A stretch of DNA of 64,000 bases from Streptomyces buecherae. GTDB lineage: Bacteria > Actinomycetota > Actinomycetes > Streptomycetales > Streptomycetaceae. The notes beneath the pieces were generated by a model. It had not been told where the DNA came from. It made no database searches and saw only the letters and a program-made list of their open reading frames with translations. Shown here piece by piece: positions 41,801-51,298 of the stretch. Position 1 is the stretch's first letter. Every line of letters begins with the position of its first letter. The position numbers and the translations under genes were made by a program. The stretch lies in assembly GCF_014295035.1 (NCBI RefSeq), contig NZ_CP060404.1, positions 1,840,001-1,904,000 on the forward strand, read 5' to 3'.

Positions 41801-43553
41801 TGCCACCGACCCGAATGTGCTGCGTGGCCTGAGCCTTGACGCGCTCGCCGCTCGCCTGGTGCCGAGACCGTCCGGCGGCAACGCCCGTTCTAACGCCAAG
41901 GAGCGCGAAGCCGTACGCCTCCTGCTGCGCCTCCCCGATGAGGAAGGCCGCCTGCCCGACGGCCTCGCTTGGGTGCGCCAGCGGGACGTGGCCGAAGCCG
42001 TGGGACTGACCGCCGGCCGTATCCCGCAGATCGTGAAGAAGGCGCGCGAGCGCTGGTACGAGGATGCCGCCCTCGGGCTGCTGCGTGAGGAACTGGTCGA
42101 GCTCCTCGCCGAGCGCGGACGGGTCGCACCGGTCCTCGAACTCGCCGACGCGCTGATCGCCCGGCGCGGCACTCAGCATGTGGAACGGCGTGACCGGCGT
42201 GCGCTCGCGCTGTCCCTCCTGCGGGCCCTGGTGGAGCGCGAGAGCCGGGCACTCGTGGAGCGCCAGAGTGGGGACGACGAATCCCCGCAACTCTTCCGCT
42301 ACTTCCACGCCCGCATGCCCAAGGGCTCCGACCCGGTGATCGGCCTGATCGCCCTGGACGTCCGGGAGGGCATCGATGGACCGGACACCCCGTCACTGCC
42401 CGCCCTGCAGGAGTATGCGCTGAACCTCGGCGCACGGGCCGACCGGCTCGCGGCGCTCGAGTCCCTTCCGACGGCGAGCACGGTTCTCACCGAACTGGAC
42501 GCCGTGCGCCGACCGCCGGGCAACCTGGGCTGGGATGAGCGGCGCACCGCCGAGATCGCGGTCGCCGCCTCCACCCGAGCCGCGCTCACCCCGCGTCTGG
42601 AGATCTACCCCCGCGACCTGGGCCTGGTGCGCGCGCTGCGGATCACCCAGGCCGGTGTGGTCGCCGTGCAGCCAGGCGTCGAGGAGGAGCGTCTGCCGGG
42701 CCTGACGGTGGACGCCTTGCACAAGCGGGTCACGACGCGCTTCCCCGACCTGGGCACGGATCCGCTGGTGCCGCGCGAGCTGCCCACGGGCAGCGCCCTC
42801 GTCCGCGCACTCAAGGAGGCCGGCTTCGAGCTGAAGCTGGCCACCCGCTACGACAAGGTCCTGCGTCTCGTCCCTGACCGCCGGTCCGGGGACGCCACCG
42901 CCGGGCTGACCTCGGCAAGTTGGGGCGCCTCAGCGGCACGACGCTCCGCGCCCACCCAGTACGACGCGGACGCGGCAGTCGCCGCCGCGGTCAAGGCGGA
43001 CCAACGGCTCACGCACTCGGCACGGCAGGACGGCTTCCGCGTGCTGACCGTCCCGCAGCGGCGAGCCGAGGAGGCGGTGCGAGCGCTGACCGGCGAACCG
43101 TTCGGTGCGCGGCCGGTGTCGCTGACCGGAATGTTCGTGGAGGAGCTCCGCGCCGTGGTCAGCGAGGCGGCCCGCCCCACCTGGGAGACCGTCCTCAAGG
43201 CGGACGCCGCCGAACCGGGCAGCCGGCCGCATCAGCAGCTGCGCATCCGTACCGACAAAGCGTGGGGGCGGATCGAGCCGCAGCTGCGGGAGCGGTTGGC
43301 GGAGGCGAGCGGTCCGCTGCTGCTCACCGACACGGCGGTCCTGGGCCGATACGACGCGCTGGACCTGCTCGGGCGGCTCGCGGAGGAGGCGCGGCAGGGC
43401 GGCAACCCGCTGTGGCTCCTCGTCACGCAGTCCGATCCTGCACGCGCGCCGCGGTTGGCCGGGCAGAGTGTTCCGTACCAGGCCGGGTTCGACGAGTGGA
43501 TCGTCGTGCCGGATGCCTGGGTCTCCCGCAAACACCTCGCACCAGACGCCTGA
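38835..43553 (+). CDS. pglW: BREX-2 serine/threonine kinase PglW
   Basis: 1572 aa. Order of parts: NERD nuclease-related domain (about residues 10-130, EVDLLVVAPAGVFLVELKDWHG); a first kinase-like domain (about 190-500) whose catalytic loop reads HHRTLSAHS instead of HRDLKPEN and whose DFG is DWQ, so probably a pseudokinase; a second complete kinase (about 540-840) with LGTGSTS, VAVLK, IWHRDLKPDN (about 689) and LIDFSLAG; a helix-hairpin segment like the RNA-polymerase alpha CTD (about 895-940, LSVAGLTVSAQSQLFAMGLNTVGDVL); and a long C-terminal region. PglW is the kinase of the phage growth limitation (BREX type 2) system. First gene of the six-gene operon; GGGACGGGAG precedes the ATG. A -10-like TAGAAT lies at 38733. 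Confidence 0.94.
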   Translation: MLDGRWTTVTESGYEHERRGLEAIRRRMPDEEPWRAWSNFTFTANSGHVREVDLLVVAPAGVFLVELKDWHGSVHGGGNEWVQTTPNGTTRRHGNPLHLANQKAKELAGLINGVAGRPGGRSRIWVGEAVCFTDDQLRVQLPTADMNGVFTVRKLVEMLSTPPGDVRRRITAETSRRVDAALKQLRIAPIRRQHEVGSYLLDAKAFDSGPTWADYLGRHSQLQDLARVRVFLSERGASDEERRSVERAAAREAAILSRFKHPGAVQLKTYLPSGHPAGPAILFDYHPETMRLDDYLVQHGERLDLRARLALVRQLAETVRSAHSRRIHHRTLSAHSVHVVPRDRGPRGRELGEEQRWLRPWPQIADWQIATGQSASRGRPLSLAPTNVSGVHVSDAADPYLAPELRIPKADPVRLDVYGLGALTYLLVTGQAPGASQSEVMARMEGGETLRPSALVDGLHPDVDDLVEASTAYEPGRRLSTVDDFLEMLEYVEQAFVEEAPDSSDAAAGAGGTGDGGAVASGGEEQAEPEKDPLEAVAGNVLARRWEVVRRLGTGSTSRAFLVRDLEGEPRRSGALPVAVLKVALSEAKHTVLDREAEVLARIHRDSSIIALYEREPLTLAGRRVLALDYVGDSRELKGQDASADKGPRRREDTVARQLRDNGRLGMDQLEAYGKYLFGAVEHLEAEGIWHRDLKPDNIAIRIRPNGTRQLVLIDFSLAGYPAKEIEAGTEGYLDPFVGIITRGSYDAHAERYALAVTLHEMASNELPRWGDGSVTARQTDSKEWPYPQLAADAFEPAIRDGLVAFFRKALARDVKDRFSDLKPMERAWQRIFLDAQRTTAPSSGHSEKPGRGSKSGADAAIAEPAAEPRIGREDDDVSAEQIRDQQAERADRKTPLSVAGLTVSAQSQLFAMGLNTVGDVLDYSTKKFLTAPGMGSRTREEIQRRQKEWNLRLGKAAPSPMSAAALKAANQERTALERAAADAVAAVGATDPNVLRGLSLDALAARLVPRPSGGNARSNAKEREAVRLLLRLPDEEGRLPDGLAWVRQRDVAEAVGLTAGRIPQIVKKARERWYEDAALGLLREELVELLAERGRVAPVLELADALIARRGTQHVERRDRRALALSLLRALVERESRALVERQSGDDESPQLFRYFHARMPKGSDPVIGLIALDVREGIDGPDTPSLPALQEYALNLGARADRLAALESLPTASTVLTELDAVRRPPGNLGWDERRTAEIAVAASTRAALTPRLEIYPRDLGLVRALRITQAGVVAVQPGVEEERLPGLTVDALHKRVTTRFPDLGTDPLVPRELPTGSALVRALKEAGFELKLATRYDKVLRLVPDRRSGDATAGLTSASWGASAARRSAPTQYDADAAVAAAVKADQRLTHSARQDGFRVLTVPQRRAEEAVRALTGEPFGARPVSLTGMFVEELRAVVSEAARPTWETVLKADAAEPGSRPHQQLRIRTDKAWGRIEPQLRERLAEASGPLLLTDTAVLGRYDALDLLGRLAEEARQGGNPLWLLVTQSDPARAPRLAGQSVPYQAGFDEWIVVPDAWVSRKHLAPDA

Positions 43554-43607
43554 CCCTCGTTCCCCTGATCTTCTTCCGCTCTCTCCCCCTCTCCACAGGA
43601 GCCGTAC

Positions 43608-46600
43608 GTGATCGACCGCAAGAGCCTCCTCGCCGACCTGCAGAAGCAGGTCAAGGCGGCAGAGACCGACCTCGAACAGCAGGTCAAGGCTGTCCCCGAG
43701 GTCGGGGAGCGGCTGCGCGGCGAGTACGACCAGGCCCGGAAGCTGGGCCGCACGGCGGCGACGTGGAACGCGTGGCTCGGTGAACGGATCACGCAGGTCG
43801 CCGTGGCGTGGATGCTGGGTACGGTCTTCGTCCGCTTCAGCGAGGACAACAAGCTGATCGCTGAGCCGTACATCACGGCGCCGGACGTGGCGGGGAGGGA
43901 GATCGCGCAGGCGCGGTACGAGGAATATCTGGAGAAGGACGCCGATCCTACGTATCGAGGGTGGCTGGAGGCTGCGTTCGCCGAGTTGGGGGCTGGGCAG
44001 GCTGGGCGGTTGCTCTTCGATCGCGATCACAACCCGCTGTATCAGATTCCGCTTTCGCATGAGGGGGCGGGCGCGCTTCTGGCGTTCTGGCGGGAGCAGC
44101 GGGCTGGCGGGGAGGGTGAGTCCAGTGGGGGTGGCGGCCCGGTGCTCGTGCACGACTTCACCGATCCGCTGAGCGAGGACGGCACTGAGGGATGGGACAC
44201 CCGATTCCTCGGCGACCTGTACCAGGACCTGAGCGAGGCGGCCCGTAAGACGTACGCGCTGCTCCAGACGCCGGAGTTCGTGGAGGAGTTCATCCTCGAC
44301 CGGACGATGACGCCAGCGATTCGGGAGTTCGGCTTCGAAGAGCTGAAGATGATCGACCCGACATGTGGATCGGGACACTTCGTGCTGGGCGCGTTCCGCC
44401 GCCTGGTGCGGATGTGGACCGAGCAGCGGCCCGAGGTGGAGCCGTACGAGCGCGTGCGGGCGGCGTTGAGTTCAGTCCATGGGGTGGACCTCAACCCATT
44501 CGCGATCGCGGTGGCCCGCTTCCGGCTATTGGTTGCGGCGATGGCCGCGAGCGGCATGCGGACGTTTGAGGAGGCGCGACGGTATGAGTGGCCGATCCAG
44601 CTCGCGGTCGGCGACTCGCTCATCAAGGATCGACAGCTGGAGCTGCAGCTTGGGCTCTCGCTTGAGAACGAGGGCGGTGGTACGGCTGGTGACCCACTAG
44701 CCGAGTTCTCGTACGCAACGGAGGACGTACACGAGTACCCGGGCCTTCTGGCGGAAGGTCGGTACCACGTGGTCGTGGGAAACCCTCCGTACATCACAGT
44801 CAAGGACAAGATCCTCAACCAGCTGTACCGAGCGATTTATGATGCGTGTGCGGGAACGTACGCATTGTCCGTCCCCTTTGCCCAGCGCTTCTTCGAACTC
44901 GCCAAGCGTGGCAAGGCCGATGGTGGCGGCTACGGCATGGTCGGGCAGATCACCGCGAACTCCTTCATGAAGCGGGAGTTCGGTACGAAGCTCATTGAGG
45001 AGTACTTCGCGCACAAGGTCGAACTCACTGAGGTCATCGACACATCCGGGGCCTACATTCCCGGGCACGGTACGCCAACAGTAATCCTCGTGGGACGACC
45101 GAGGGACGGATCGAAACGCCAGGCGACGATCCGGACGGTGCGGAGTGCGCAAGGGGAGCCGTCAGCTCCGGAAAACCCAGAGCAGGGTCTTGTCTGGCAG
45201 GCGATCGTGAAGCAGATCGACCTGCCAGACAGCGTAGGACAATGGGTTTCGGTGAGCGACCTGGAGCGTGATCGGCATTTCGGGAAGCAACCATGGGTCC
45301 TGGCTGATGGCGGACTTGAGATGCTAGAAAATCTGGCTGCATCCAGCGGAGGAACCCTTAAGCAAACTGTCACCCGAATGGGTTACACCGGACAGACGAA
45401 CGCAGACGGTGTCATGCTGATGACCCGCGCTGCCTGGTTCAGGCGCGGAGGAACAGAAGACTTCGGTCGAGTCTTCGTGACAGGTGATCAGGTTCGCGAC
45501 TGGTTGCACACCGAGGAGACTTTTTCCTTTTTCCCCTACCTGAAGGCTGGCGAGAAATTCTCGCTACTCCCTCTCGCTGAAGGGAGCAGCGAGTACAAGT
45601 GGATGTGGCCAGCCAGAACATCACTTGGGAATCGCGCCACATTCTCTGGTGGGACCTATTTTTCGGAAAAACGCACTTGGTACCAGTGGCACCAAGTGAC
45701 AGCCAGTCCTGACTGTCACCCCTGGTCCATCACTTCCCCCCTGGTCGCAACTCACAACCACTTTGCACTCGAACGCGGCGAGAAAGTCTTCAATAGGCAT
45801 GCACCCGAAGTGAAGCTCCATAAGAGCGCGACGGAGGAGGAACATGTGCGGCTACTTGGGCTGCTCAACAGCTCCACGGCCGGGTTCTGGCTCAAGATGG
45901 TGAGTCACAGCAAGGGAACCGAAGGACACCAGTCCGGCATCAAGACGGAACTCTGGGAGCAATTCTTCGAGTTCACCGGAACCAAGCTCCAGGAATTCCC
46001 ACTCCCCTCGGAATACCCCACGACGCTCGCCACCGAGCTTGACACCCTGGCCCAGAAGCTCGCCGCGACGACCCCCGCCGCATGCGCCGACGAAGCAGTC
46101 CCCACTGCTTCCGCTCTACGCGAAGCCCAGGCTCGCTACCATTCAACCCGCGCCCGAATGATTGCCCTCCAAGAGGAACTCGACTGGCAGGTCTACTCCC
46201 TCTACAACCTCCACTCTGAGGACTTCCGCCTCCCTGACGCCTCCGCCGTCCCCGAACTCACCCTAGGCGAACGCGCCTTCGAGATCGTGCTCGCACGCCG
46301 AGTCGCCGCCGGCGAGGCCAGTGGCGAGTGGTTCAAGCGCCACGGGTCCACTCCCATTACCGAGATCCCCGCCCACTGGCCCGCCGACTACCGTGCCCTC
46401 GTCCAGAAGCGCATCGACGTCATCGAGTCGAACCGAGCCATCGGTATGGTCGAGCGCCCCGAGTACAAGCGGCGCTGGGCCACCGAGGGCTGGGACGCGA
46501 TGAAGCAGAAGGCGCTGAAGTCCTGGCTGCTGGACCGGATCGAGGACCGGGCCCACTGGTTCGACGTCAACGGCAACCCCACCGTCACCACGCTCCCCCG

Positions 46601-47378
46601 CCTCACCGAAAGCCTGTCCGCCGACGAGGACTTCGCCTCCGTAGTCGAGCTGTACGCACCTCGTCAGGACCTCGCGAAGACCGTGCGCGAGTTGCTCGCC
46701 GAGGAGCACGTGCCCTTCATCTCCGCCCTCCGCTACAAGCCCGCCGGGCTGAAGAAGCGCGCCGACTGGGAGCACGTCTGGGATCTCCAGCGCGAGGAGG
46801 ACGCCGCGCCCGACGAACCCGCCAAGCGGGAGGTCCGCAAGCGAACGCCCGTACCGCCGAAGTACACCTCCGCCGACTTCCTGAAGCCGAGTTACTGGCG
46901 TGCGCGCGGAAAGCTCGACGTGCCCAAGGAACGGTTCGTGTCGTACGGCACGGTCAACGCGCAGTCGCCGGAGCTGTACGGCTGGGCCGGCTGGGACCAC
47001 CTGGAGCAGGCCCTCGCGCTCGCCTCGTACATCCAGCAAGCCGGGCTCGGTGAGGACGAACTCGTCCCGTATCTCGCCGGGTTGCTGGAGCTGCAGCCAT
47101 GGCTGGACCAGTGGTACGGCGAGTACGACCCGGAGTTCGGGGCGTCGCCTGCCGCCGAGATCCTGGCGTTCCGGCAGTCGAAGCAGGGTGCGCTCGGGCT
47201 GACGGACGACGCGCTGCGTGCCTGGCGCCCGGCGGCCGCCACCCGCGGGCGCGGTGCGGTGAAGAAGGCCGCCGCTCCGAAGAAGCGCGCCGGCGCGAAG
47301 GCCGCCGCCCAACCGGCCGGCACTGACACCATCACCGACACGACGACCGATGCCGCCACCGGCACCGAGTCCGACTGA
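43608..47378 (+). CDS. pglX: BREX-2 adenine-specific DNA methyltransferase PglX
   Basis: 1256 aa. SAM motif DPTCGSGHFVLG (about residue 250) and catalytic NPPY in VVGNPPYITV (about 388-397), the N6-adenine methyltransferase signature. The large C-terminal part holds the target-recognition region. PglX marks host DNA in BREX; in the S. coelicolor Pgl system it is also linked to action on phage DNA. The region around 45240-45900 has much lower GC (32 of 60 at 45481-45540 and at 45661-45720) than the ends of the gene, suggesting an exchanged recognition domain. I saw no long G-tract of the kind that makes S. coelicolor pglX phase-variable. GTG 43608 follows AGGAG. The last residues are a Thr/Asp repeat. 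Confidence 0.95.
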   Translation: MIDRKSLLADLQKQVKAAETDLEQQVKAVPEVGERLRGEYDQARKLGRTAATWNAWLGERITQVAVAWMLGTVFVRFSEDNKLIAEPYITAPDVAGREIAQARYEEYLEKDADPTYRGWLEAAFAELGAGQAGRLLFDRDHNPLYQIPLSHEGAGALLAFWREQRAGGEGESSGGGGPVLVHDFTDPLSEDGTEGWDTRFLGDLYQDLSEAARKTYALLQTPEFVEEFILDRTMTPAIREFGFEELKMIDPTCGSGHFVLGAFRRLVRMWTEQRPEVEPYERVRAALSSVHGVDLNPFAIAVARFRLLVAAMAASGMRTFEEARRYEWPIQLAVGDSLIKDRQLELQLGLSLENEGGGTAGDPLAEFSYATEDVHEYPGLLAEGRYHVVVGNPPYITVKDKILNQLYRAIYDACAGTYALSVPFAQRFFELAKRGKADGGGYGMVGQITANSFMKREFGTKLIEEYFAHKVELTEVIDTSGAYIPGHGTPTVILVGRPRDGSKRQATIRTVRSAQGEPSAPENPEQGLVWQAIVKQIDLPDSVGQWVSVSDLERDRHFGKQPWVLADGGLEMLENLAASSGGTLKQTVTRMGYTGQTNADGVMLMTRAAWFRRGGTEDFGRVFVTGDQVRDWLHTEETFSFFPYLKAGEKFSLLPLAEGSSEYKWMWPARTSLGNRATFSGGTYFSEKRTWYQWHQVTASPDCHPWSITSPLVATHNHFALERGEKVFNRHAPEVKLHKSATEEEHVRLLGLLNSSTAGFWLKMVSHSKGTEGHQSGIKTELWEQFFEFTGTKLQEFPLPSEYPTTLATELDTLAQKLAATTPAACADEAVPTASALREAQARYHSTRARMIALQEELDWQVYSLYNLHSEDFRLPDASAVPELTLGERAFEIVLARRVAAGEASGEWFKRHGSTPITEIPAHWPADYRALVQKRIDVIESNRAIGMVERPEYKRRWATEGWDAMKQKALKSWLLDRIEDRAHWFDVNGNPTVTTLPRLTESLSADEDFASVVELYAPRQDLAKTVRELLAEEHVPFISALRYKPAGLKKRADWEHVWDLQREEDAAPDEPAKREVRKRTPVPPKYTSADFLKPSYWRARGKLDVPKERFVSYGTVNAQSPELYGWAGWDHLEQALALASYIQQAGLGEDELVPYLAGLLELQPWLDQWYGEYDPEFGASPAAEILAFRQSKQGALGLTDDALRAWRPAAATRGRGAVKKAAAPKKRAGAKAAAQPAGTDTITDTTTDAATGTESD

Positions 47379-47404
47379 GCAGGGCGAGGAGAAGCAGACC
47401 CACC

Positions 47405-50400
47405 ATGGCGTTCATGAGCAGGAACAACTCTCGTCCCGAGGACCGGCCGCTGCTGCGCGAGTTGATCGACATCCCGGAGTCGGTGTCGACTTCCGACTTC
47501 GTGCTGAAGCTGAACGAGGCGGTCACCCCCGAGGGGGCCGAGGCGGCGCTGAAGAACTACGTCGTTACTGACCGGTTGCTCGGCAACTTCGACGAGGCTC
47601 TCGACCTGATCAAGTCGGCACTCGACAGCCACTCCTCCAAGGCCGCCTATCTCCATGGTTCGTTCGGTTCCGGTAAGTCGCACTTCATGGCGGTGCTGTA
47701 CGCGCTGCTGTCGCGAAACCAGGTCGCGCGGGCCCGCGCGGACCTGGACCCCGTACGGGCCCGGCACGCCTGGCTGGACGCCGACGACCGCAAGTTCCTG
47801 CTGGTGCCGTACCACATGCTGGGCTCCAAGTCCCTGGAGCAGCGCGTGCTCGGCAAGTACGTGGAGCACGTGCGCAAGCTGCACCCCGGCTGCCCGCTGC
47901 CGCAGGTCTATCTGACCGACGGGCTCTTCGAGGACTTCGCCGAGCAGCGCCGGCGGAACGGCGACGAGCGGATCATCGAACAACTCGCCGATGCCGGAGG
48001 CGGCCAGGAGGACGAGTGGGGTGACTCCTTCGCCTGGACGACCGAGCTGTTCGATGCGGCGGTCGCCGCACAGGAGGAGCACGACAACACCAAGAGCCTC
48101 GACCTGGAGAGCCCCTCCACGCCACAGGAGTTGCGGGCTCGGCTGGTGCAGGATCTCACCCAGACTCTGTTCCCCTCCTTCGCCCGGAACGCCTCCGAGG
48201 ACGCCGACGGGTTCGTCTCCCTGGACAAGGGGCTCGGCATCATCGCCGCGCACGCCAAGGAGCTGGGCTATGACGGGCTCGTCCTGTTCATGGACGAACT
48301 GATCCTGTGGCTGGCATCGCGTATCCACGACCAGAAGTTCGTCTCCCGCGAAGCCGACAAGATCACGAACTTCGTGGAAGGTGCCGACGAGCGGCGCGCC
48401 ATCCCGGTGGTGTCGTTCATCGCCCGCCAGCGCGATCTGCGTGAGCTGGTCGGCGAGGAGATGTCGGGAGCCGCCGAGGCCGCCGTGCAGGACACCCTGA
48501 AGTTCAGTGGTGGCCGCTTCGACAAAGTGGTGCTCGAGGATCGGAACCTGCCGCAGATCGCCCAGGCACGCCTGCTCAAGCCCGCATCCCCGGAGGCGGA
48601 GGCGAAGGTGGAGGCCGCGTTCGCCGAGGCGAAGAAGCTCGGCCCGGATGTGTGGGACACTCTGCTCGGTCACGACAAGTCGACCACCGGGGCGGACGAG
48701 ACCGCGTTCCGGCGGACGTATCCGTTCCCGCCGGCGTTCATGGACACCCTGGTGCATATCTCGGCCGCGTTGCAGCGGTCCCGCACCGGCCTGAAGCTGA
48801 TGAGCCAGCTACTCGTCGATCACCGCGACGACTGGCGGCTCGGGCAGCTCGTGCCCCTCGGTGATCTGTACCCGGCGATCGCCGGGGGCGGTGACAAGGC
48901 GTTCAGCGGAGAGACCAGTGTCCACTTCGAGGCCGCCGAAAAGCTGTACCGGGACAAGCTGCGCCCGTACCTGCTGAAGGCCAACCAGGTCACCGAGGAC
49001 CAGGTCGAGGCGTACCGCCGCCATCCCGAGACCCTCAACGATCCTCAGCTCACTGCCCGCTGCCGTGACTTCACCGGTGACAGTCGGCTGCTGCAGACGC
49101 TGCTGCTGTCCGCGCTGGCGCCGAGTGTCCCCGCTCTCGCCGACCTCACGCTCGCGCGGCTGCACGCCCTCAACCACGGTTCCATCACCACCCGTATCGC
49201 GGGTACCGAGGTCGGCCGCCTTGAGCACAAGGCCAAGGAATGGGCGGTCAACTTCCCGGAGATAAAGGTCACCGGTAACGGGCCGGGCGCGGTGGTGCGC
49301 CTGGAGCTCACCGGCGTCGACCTCGACGCCGTCCTCGCCAACGCTCAGGTCCACAACAACCAGGGCAACCGCCGTACCAAGATGCGCGCCCTCCTCAAGG
49401 ACGCGCTCGGCGTCAGCGACGGGCCCGGCGGCTTCGACGCGTACGACGTGCTCGGCCTGGTGTGGAAGGGAACCGAGCGGCAGGTCGAGGTGGTCTTCGG
49501 GAACGTCGCCGATCCCGACTCCCTGCCCGAGACCACGCTGCGCCCCAGCCAGGACGACGCCTGGCGCCTCGTCGTCGACTTTCCGTACGACGAGGGCGAA
49601 TTCGGGCCGATGGACGACTTGCAGCGGCTGCGCTCGCTGCGGGAGAAGCCGGGCGGTGACTCGCGCACCCTGACCTGGCTTCCCACGCATCTGACGGATG
49701 CCTCCCGCGCCGACTTCGAGCGTCTCGTCGTCATCGACAAGGCCCTCGCGGACGAGGCCCGCTTCGATGCCGAGTACGCGAGGAGTCTGAACGCGGACGA
49801 CAAGGAGCGCGCCAAGGGCATGCTCCAGTCGCAACTCGTCGTCCTCACCGAGCGGGTCAACCAGGCCCTGCGGCAGGCGTACGGGCTCGCGCAGAAGCAG
49901 GAAGGAGTGGTCGACCTCAGCTTCGACAACCATCTGGTCGCCCAGCAGGACGTACCCGATCTGAGGCCGCCGCTCGGCGCGCCGCTGGATTCCGCCGCCC
50001 GCGACCTGGTCGGCAAGCTGCTCGCCCAGCAGTACCCCGCGCACCCCGATCTGGACCCCGAGGGCGCGGGCAGGCCCGTGAAGCCCGCCGAGATCAGGAC
50101 CGTCTTCGAGTACGTACGCAAGGCCGCCGAGAACCGTGATGGGCAGGTCGAGGTCGAAGCCAAGGACCGCAAGGTCATGGCCCGGGTCGCGGGGGGACTC
50201 GGGCTCGGCGCCATGCGGGAGGCGTACTACCGGCAGTCCACCGCCTGGCCCGACCACTTCAGCAGCCAGGCCCGGCGGGACGGTATCGCCGAACCGACTC
50301 TGGTCAAGCTCTCCGATTGGAGTGACCTTCCCGTACCGCGCGGTCTGCCCGAGCCGCTGCGTAGGCTGCTCGCCGCCGCCTACGCGGAGATGACCGACCG

Positions 50401-51298
50401 AGTGTGGGTGCGCGGCGGTACCCCCGTCGAACCCGCGCCCGCACCGCACGAGCTCAAGCGGGACTACGCCCTGCGGGAGCAGCAGCTGCCCAGCGAGAGC
50501 GACTGGGACGAGGCGCGCAAGCGGTTCGAGACCGTGCTCGGGGACCGGGCGCCGCAACTGCGGCGCGGGCGGATCGTCAACCAGTTCGCCGGGCAGATCA
50601 AGCACGCTGCCAGCGTGCTCGCCCAGGACGCAGGACGGCTCGTCGGGGAACTGGAGAAGCACCGCGCCTTCCTCCGCCTCGACGACGACTCGCCCCGGCT
50701 CGTCCTGGCCCGGCGGGCGCAGGAACTGGTCAAGGAAGTGACGGAAGCCGGCCTTGAGGCCAAGGCCGTCGTGGACCGGCTCGCTCGCTTCGACCTCGGC
50801 GACTTCACCGCGCACCGGTACGGGATGTCCCTGAAGAGCGCTGGCAAGGTCGCCGCCGCGCTGCAGAACACCAGCTGGGACCAGCTGGGCCTGGCCGACA
50901 CCCTCGGCGTGGACGGCGCGGCCGTCCTGGAACGGGTGCGGGATGCCGCCGCTGGCGATCCGGGGGACTACCCCGACCTGCCCGGAGTGCTCAATGCCGG
51001 TGGCCGGGAGGTGCTGTCCCTGCTCAGGGCCCGACAGACCACTGCCGAGCGTTCCCAACCGCCCGTCGCTCCGTCGCCGAGCTCGGACGACGTGGACCTG
51101 AGAGACGGCTCCGCACACCCGCAGGTACTGCCGGAGCCGGAGCCTCGTACTCCATCCCCATCGCGGCCCGCGGCCCGTTCCGGCGGCGGGCGTACCACCG
51201 CCGCCCGAGCCGCCGCTGAACTGCAGGCGGAAATCGCGGCGCTCGCAGCCGAGAACCCGAACGCCACCGTCCAGGTCGTCTGGAAGGTCATCGACTGA
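47405..51298 (+). CDS. pglY: BREX-2 ATPase PglY (BrxC homologue)
   Basis: 1297 aa. Large P-loop ATPase with Walker A HGSFGSGKSHFMAVLYALL (about residues 84-102) and Walker B LVLFMDELILWL. Extended middle and coiled C-terminal regions match the PglY/BrxC type (DUF6079-like). Its partner is PglZ. The stop overlaps the pglZ start as TGATG, so they are coupled. The end is an Ala/Glu-rich helix before VVWKVID. ATG 47405 follows AGGAG; a second ATG three codons on cannot be excluded. Confidence 0.94.
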   Translation: MAFMSRNNSRPEDRPLLRELIDIPESVSTSDFVLKLNEAVTPEGAEAALKNYVVTDRLLGNFDEALDLIKSALDSHSSKAAYLHGSFGSGKSHFMAVLYALLSRNQVARARADLDPVRARHAWLDADDRKFLLVPYHMLGSKSLEQRVLGKYVEHVRKLHPGCPLPQVYLTDGLFEDFAEQRRRNGDERIIEQLADAGGGQEDEWGDSFAWTTELFDAAVAAQEEHDNTKSLDLESPSTPQELRARLVQDLTQTLFPSFARNASEDADGFVSLDKGLGIIAAHAKELGYDGLVLFMDELILWLASRIHDQKFVSREADKITNFVEGADERRAIPVVSFIARQRDLRELVGEEMSGAAEAAVQDTLKFSGGRFDKVVLEDRNLPQIAQARLLKPASPEAEAKVEAAFAEAKKLGPDVWDTLLGHDKSTTGADETAFRRTYPFPPAFMDTLVHISAALQRSRTGLKLMSQLLVDHRDDWRLGQLVPLGDLYPAIAGGGDKAFSGETSVHFEAAEKLYRDKLRPYLLKANQVTEDQVEAYRRHPETLNDPQLTARCRDFTGDSRLLQTLLLSALAPSVPALADLTLARLHALNHGSITTRIAGTEVGRLEHKAKEWAVNFPEIKVTGNGPGAVVRLELTGVDLDAVLANAQVHNNQGNRRTKMRALLKDALGVSDGPGGFDAYDVLGLVWKGTERQVEVVFGNVADPDSLPETTLRPSQDDAWRLVVDFPYDEGEFGPMDDLQRLRSLREKPGGDSRTLTWLPTHLTDASRADFERLVVIDKALADEARFDAEYARSLNADDKERAKGMLQSQLVVLTERVNQALRQAYGLAQKQEGVVDLSFDNHLVAQQDVPDLRPPLGAPLDSAARDLVGKLLAQQYPAHPDLDPEGAGRPVKPAEIRTVFEYVRKAAENRDGQVEVEAKDRKVMARVAGGLGLGAMREAYYRQSTAWPDHFSSQARRDGIAEPTLVKLSDWSDLPVPRGLPEPLRRLLAAAYAEMTDRVWVRGGTPVEPAPAPHELKRDYALREQQLPSESDWDEARKRFETVLGDRAPQLRRGRIVNQFAGQIKHAASVLAQDAGRLVGELEKHRAFLRLDDDSPRLVLARRAQELVKEVTEAGLEAKAVVDRLARFDLGDFTAHRYGMSLKSAGKVAAALQNTSWDQLGLADTLGVDGAAVLERVRDAAAGDPGDYPDLPGVLNAGGREVLSLLRARQTTAERSQPPVAPSPSSDDVDLRDGSAHPQVLPEPEPRTPSPSRPAARSGGGRTTAARAAAELQAEIAALAAENPNATVQVVWKVID

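Noticed and set aside
43608..47378. Phase-variable homopolymer tract in pglX
   Set aside because: S. coelicolor pglX is known for a variable G-tract, but I found no G or C run of eight or more in this gene; the T-rich stretch near 45520 is interrupted.
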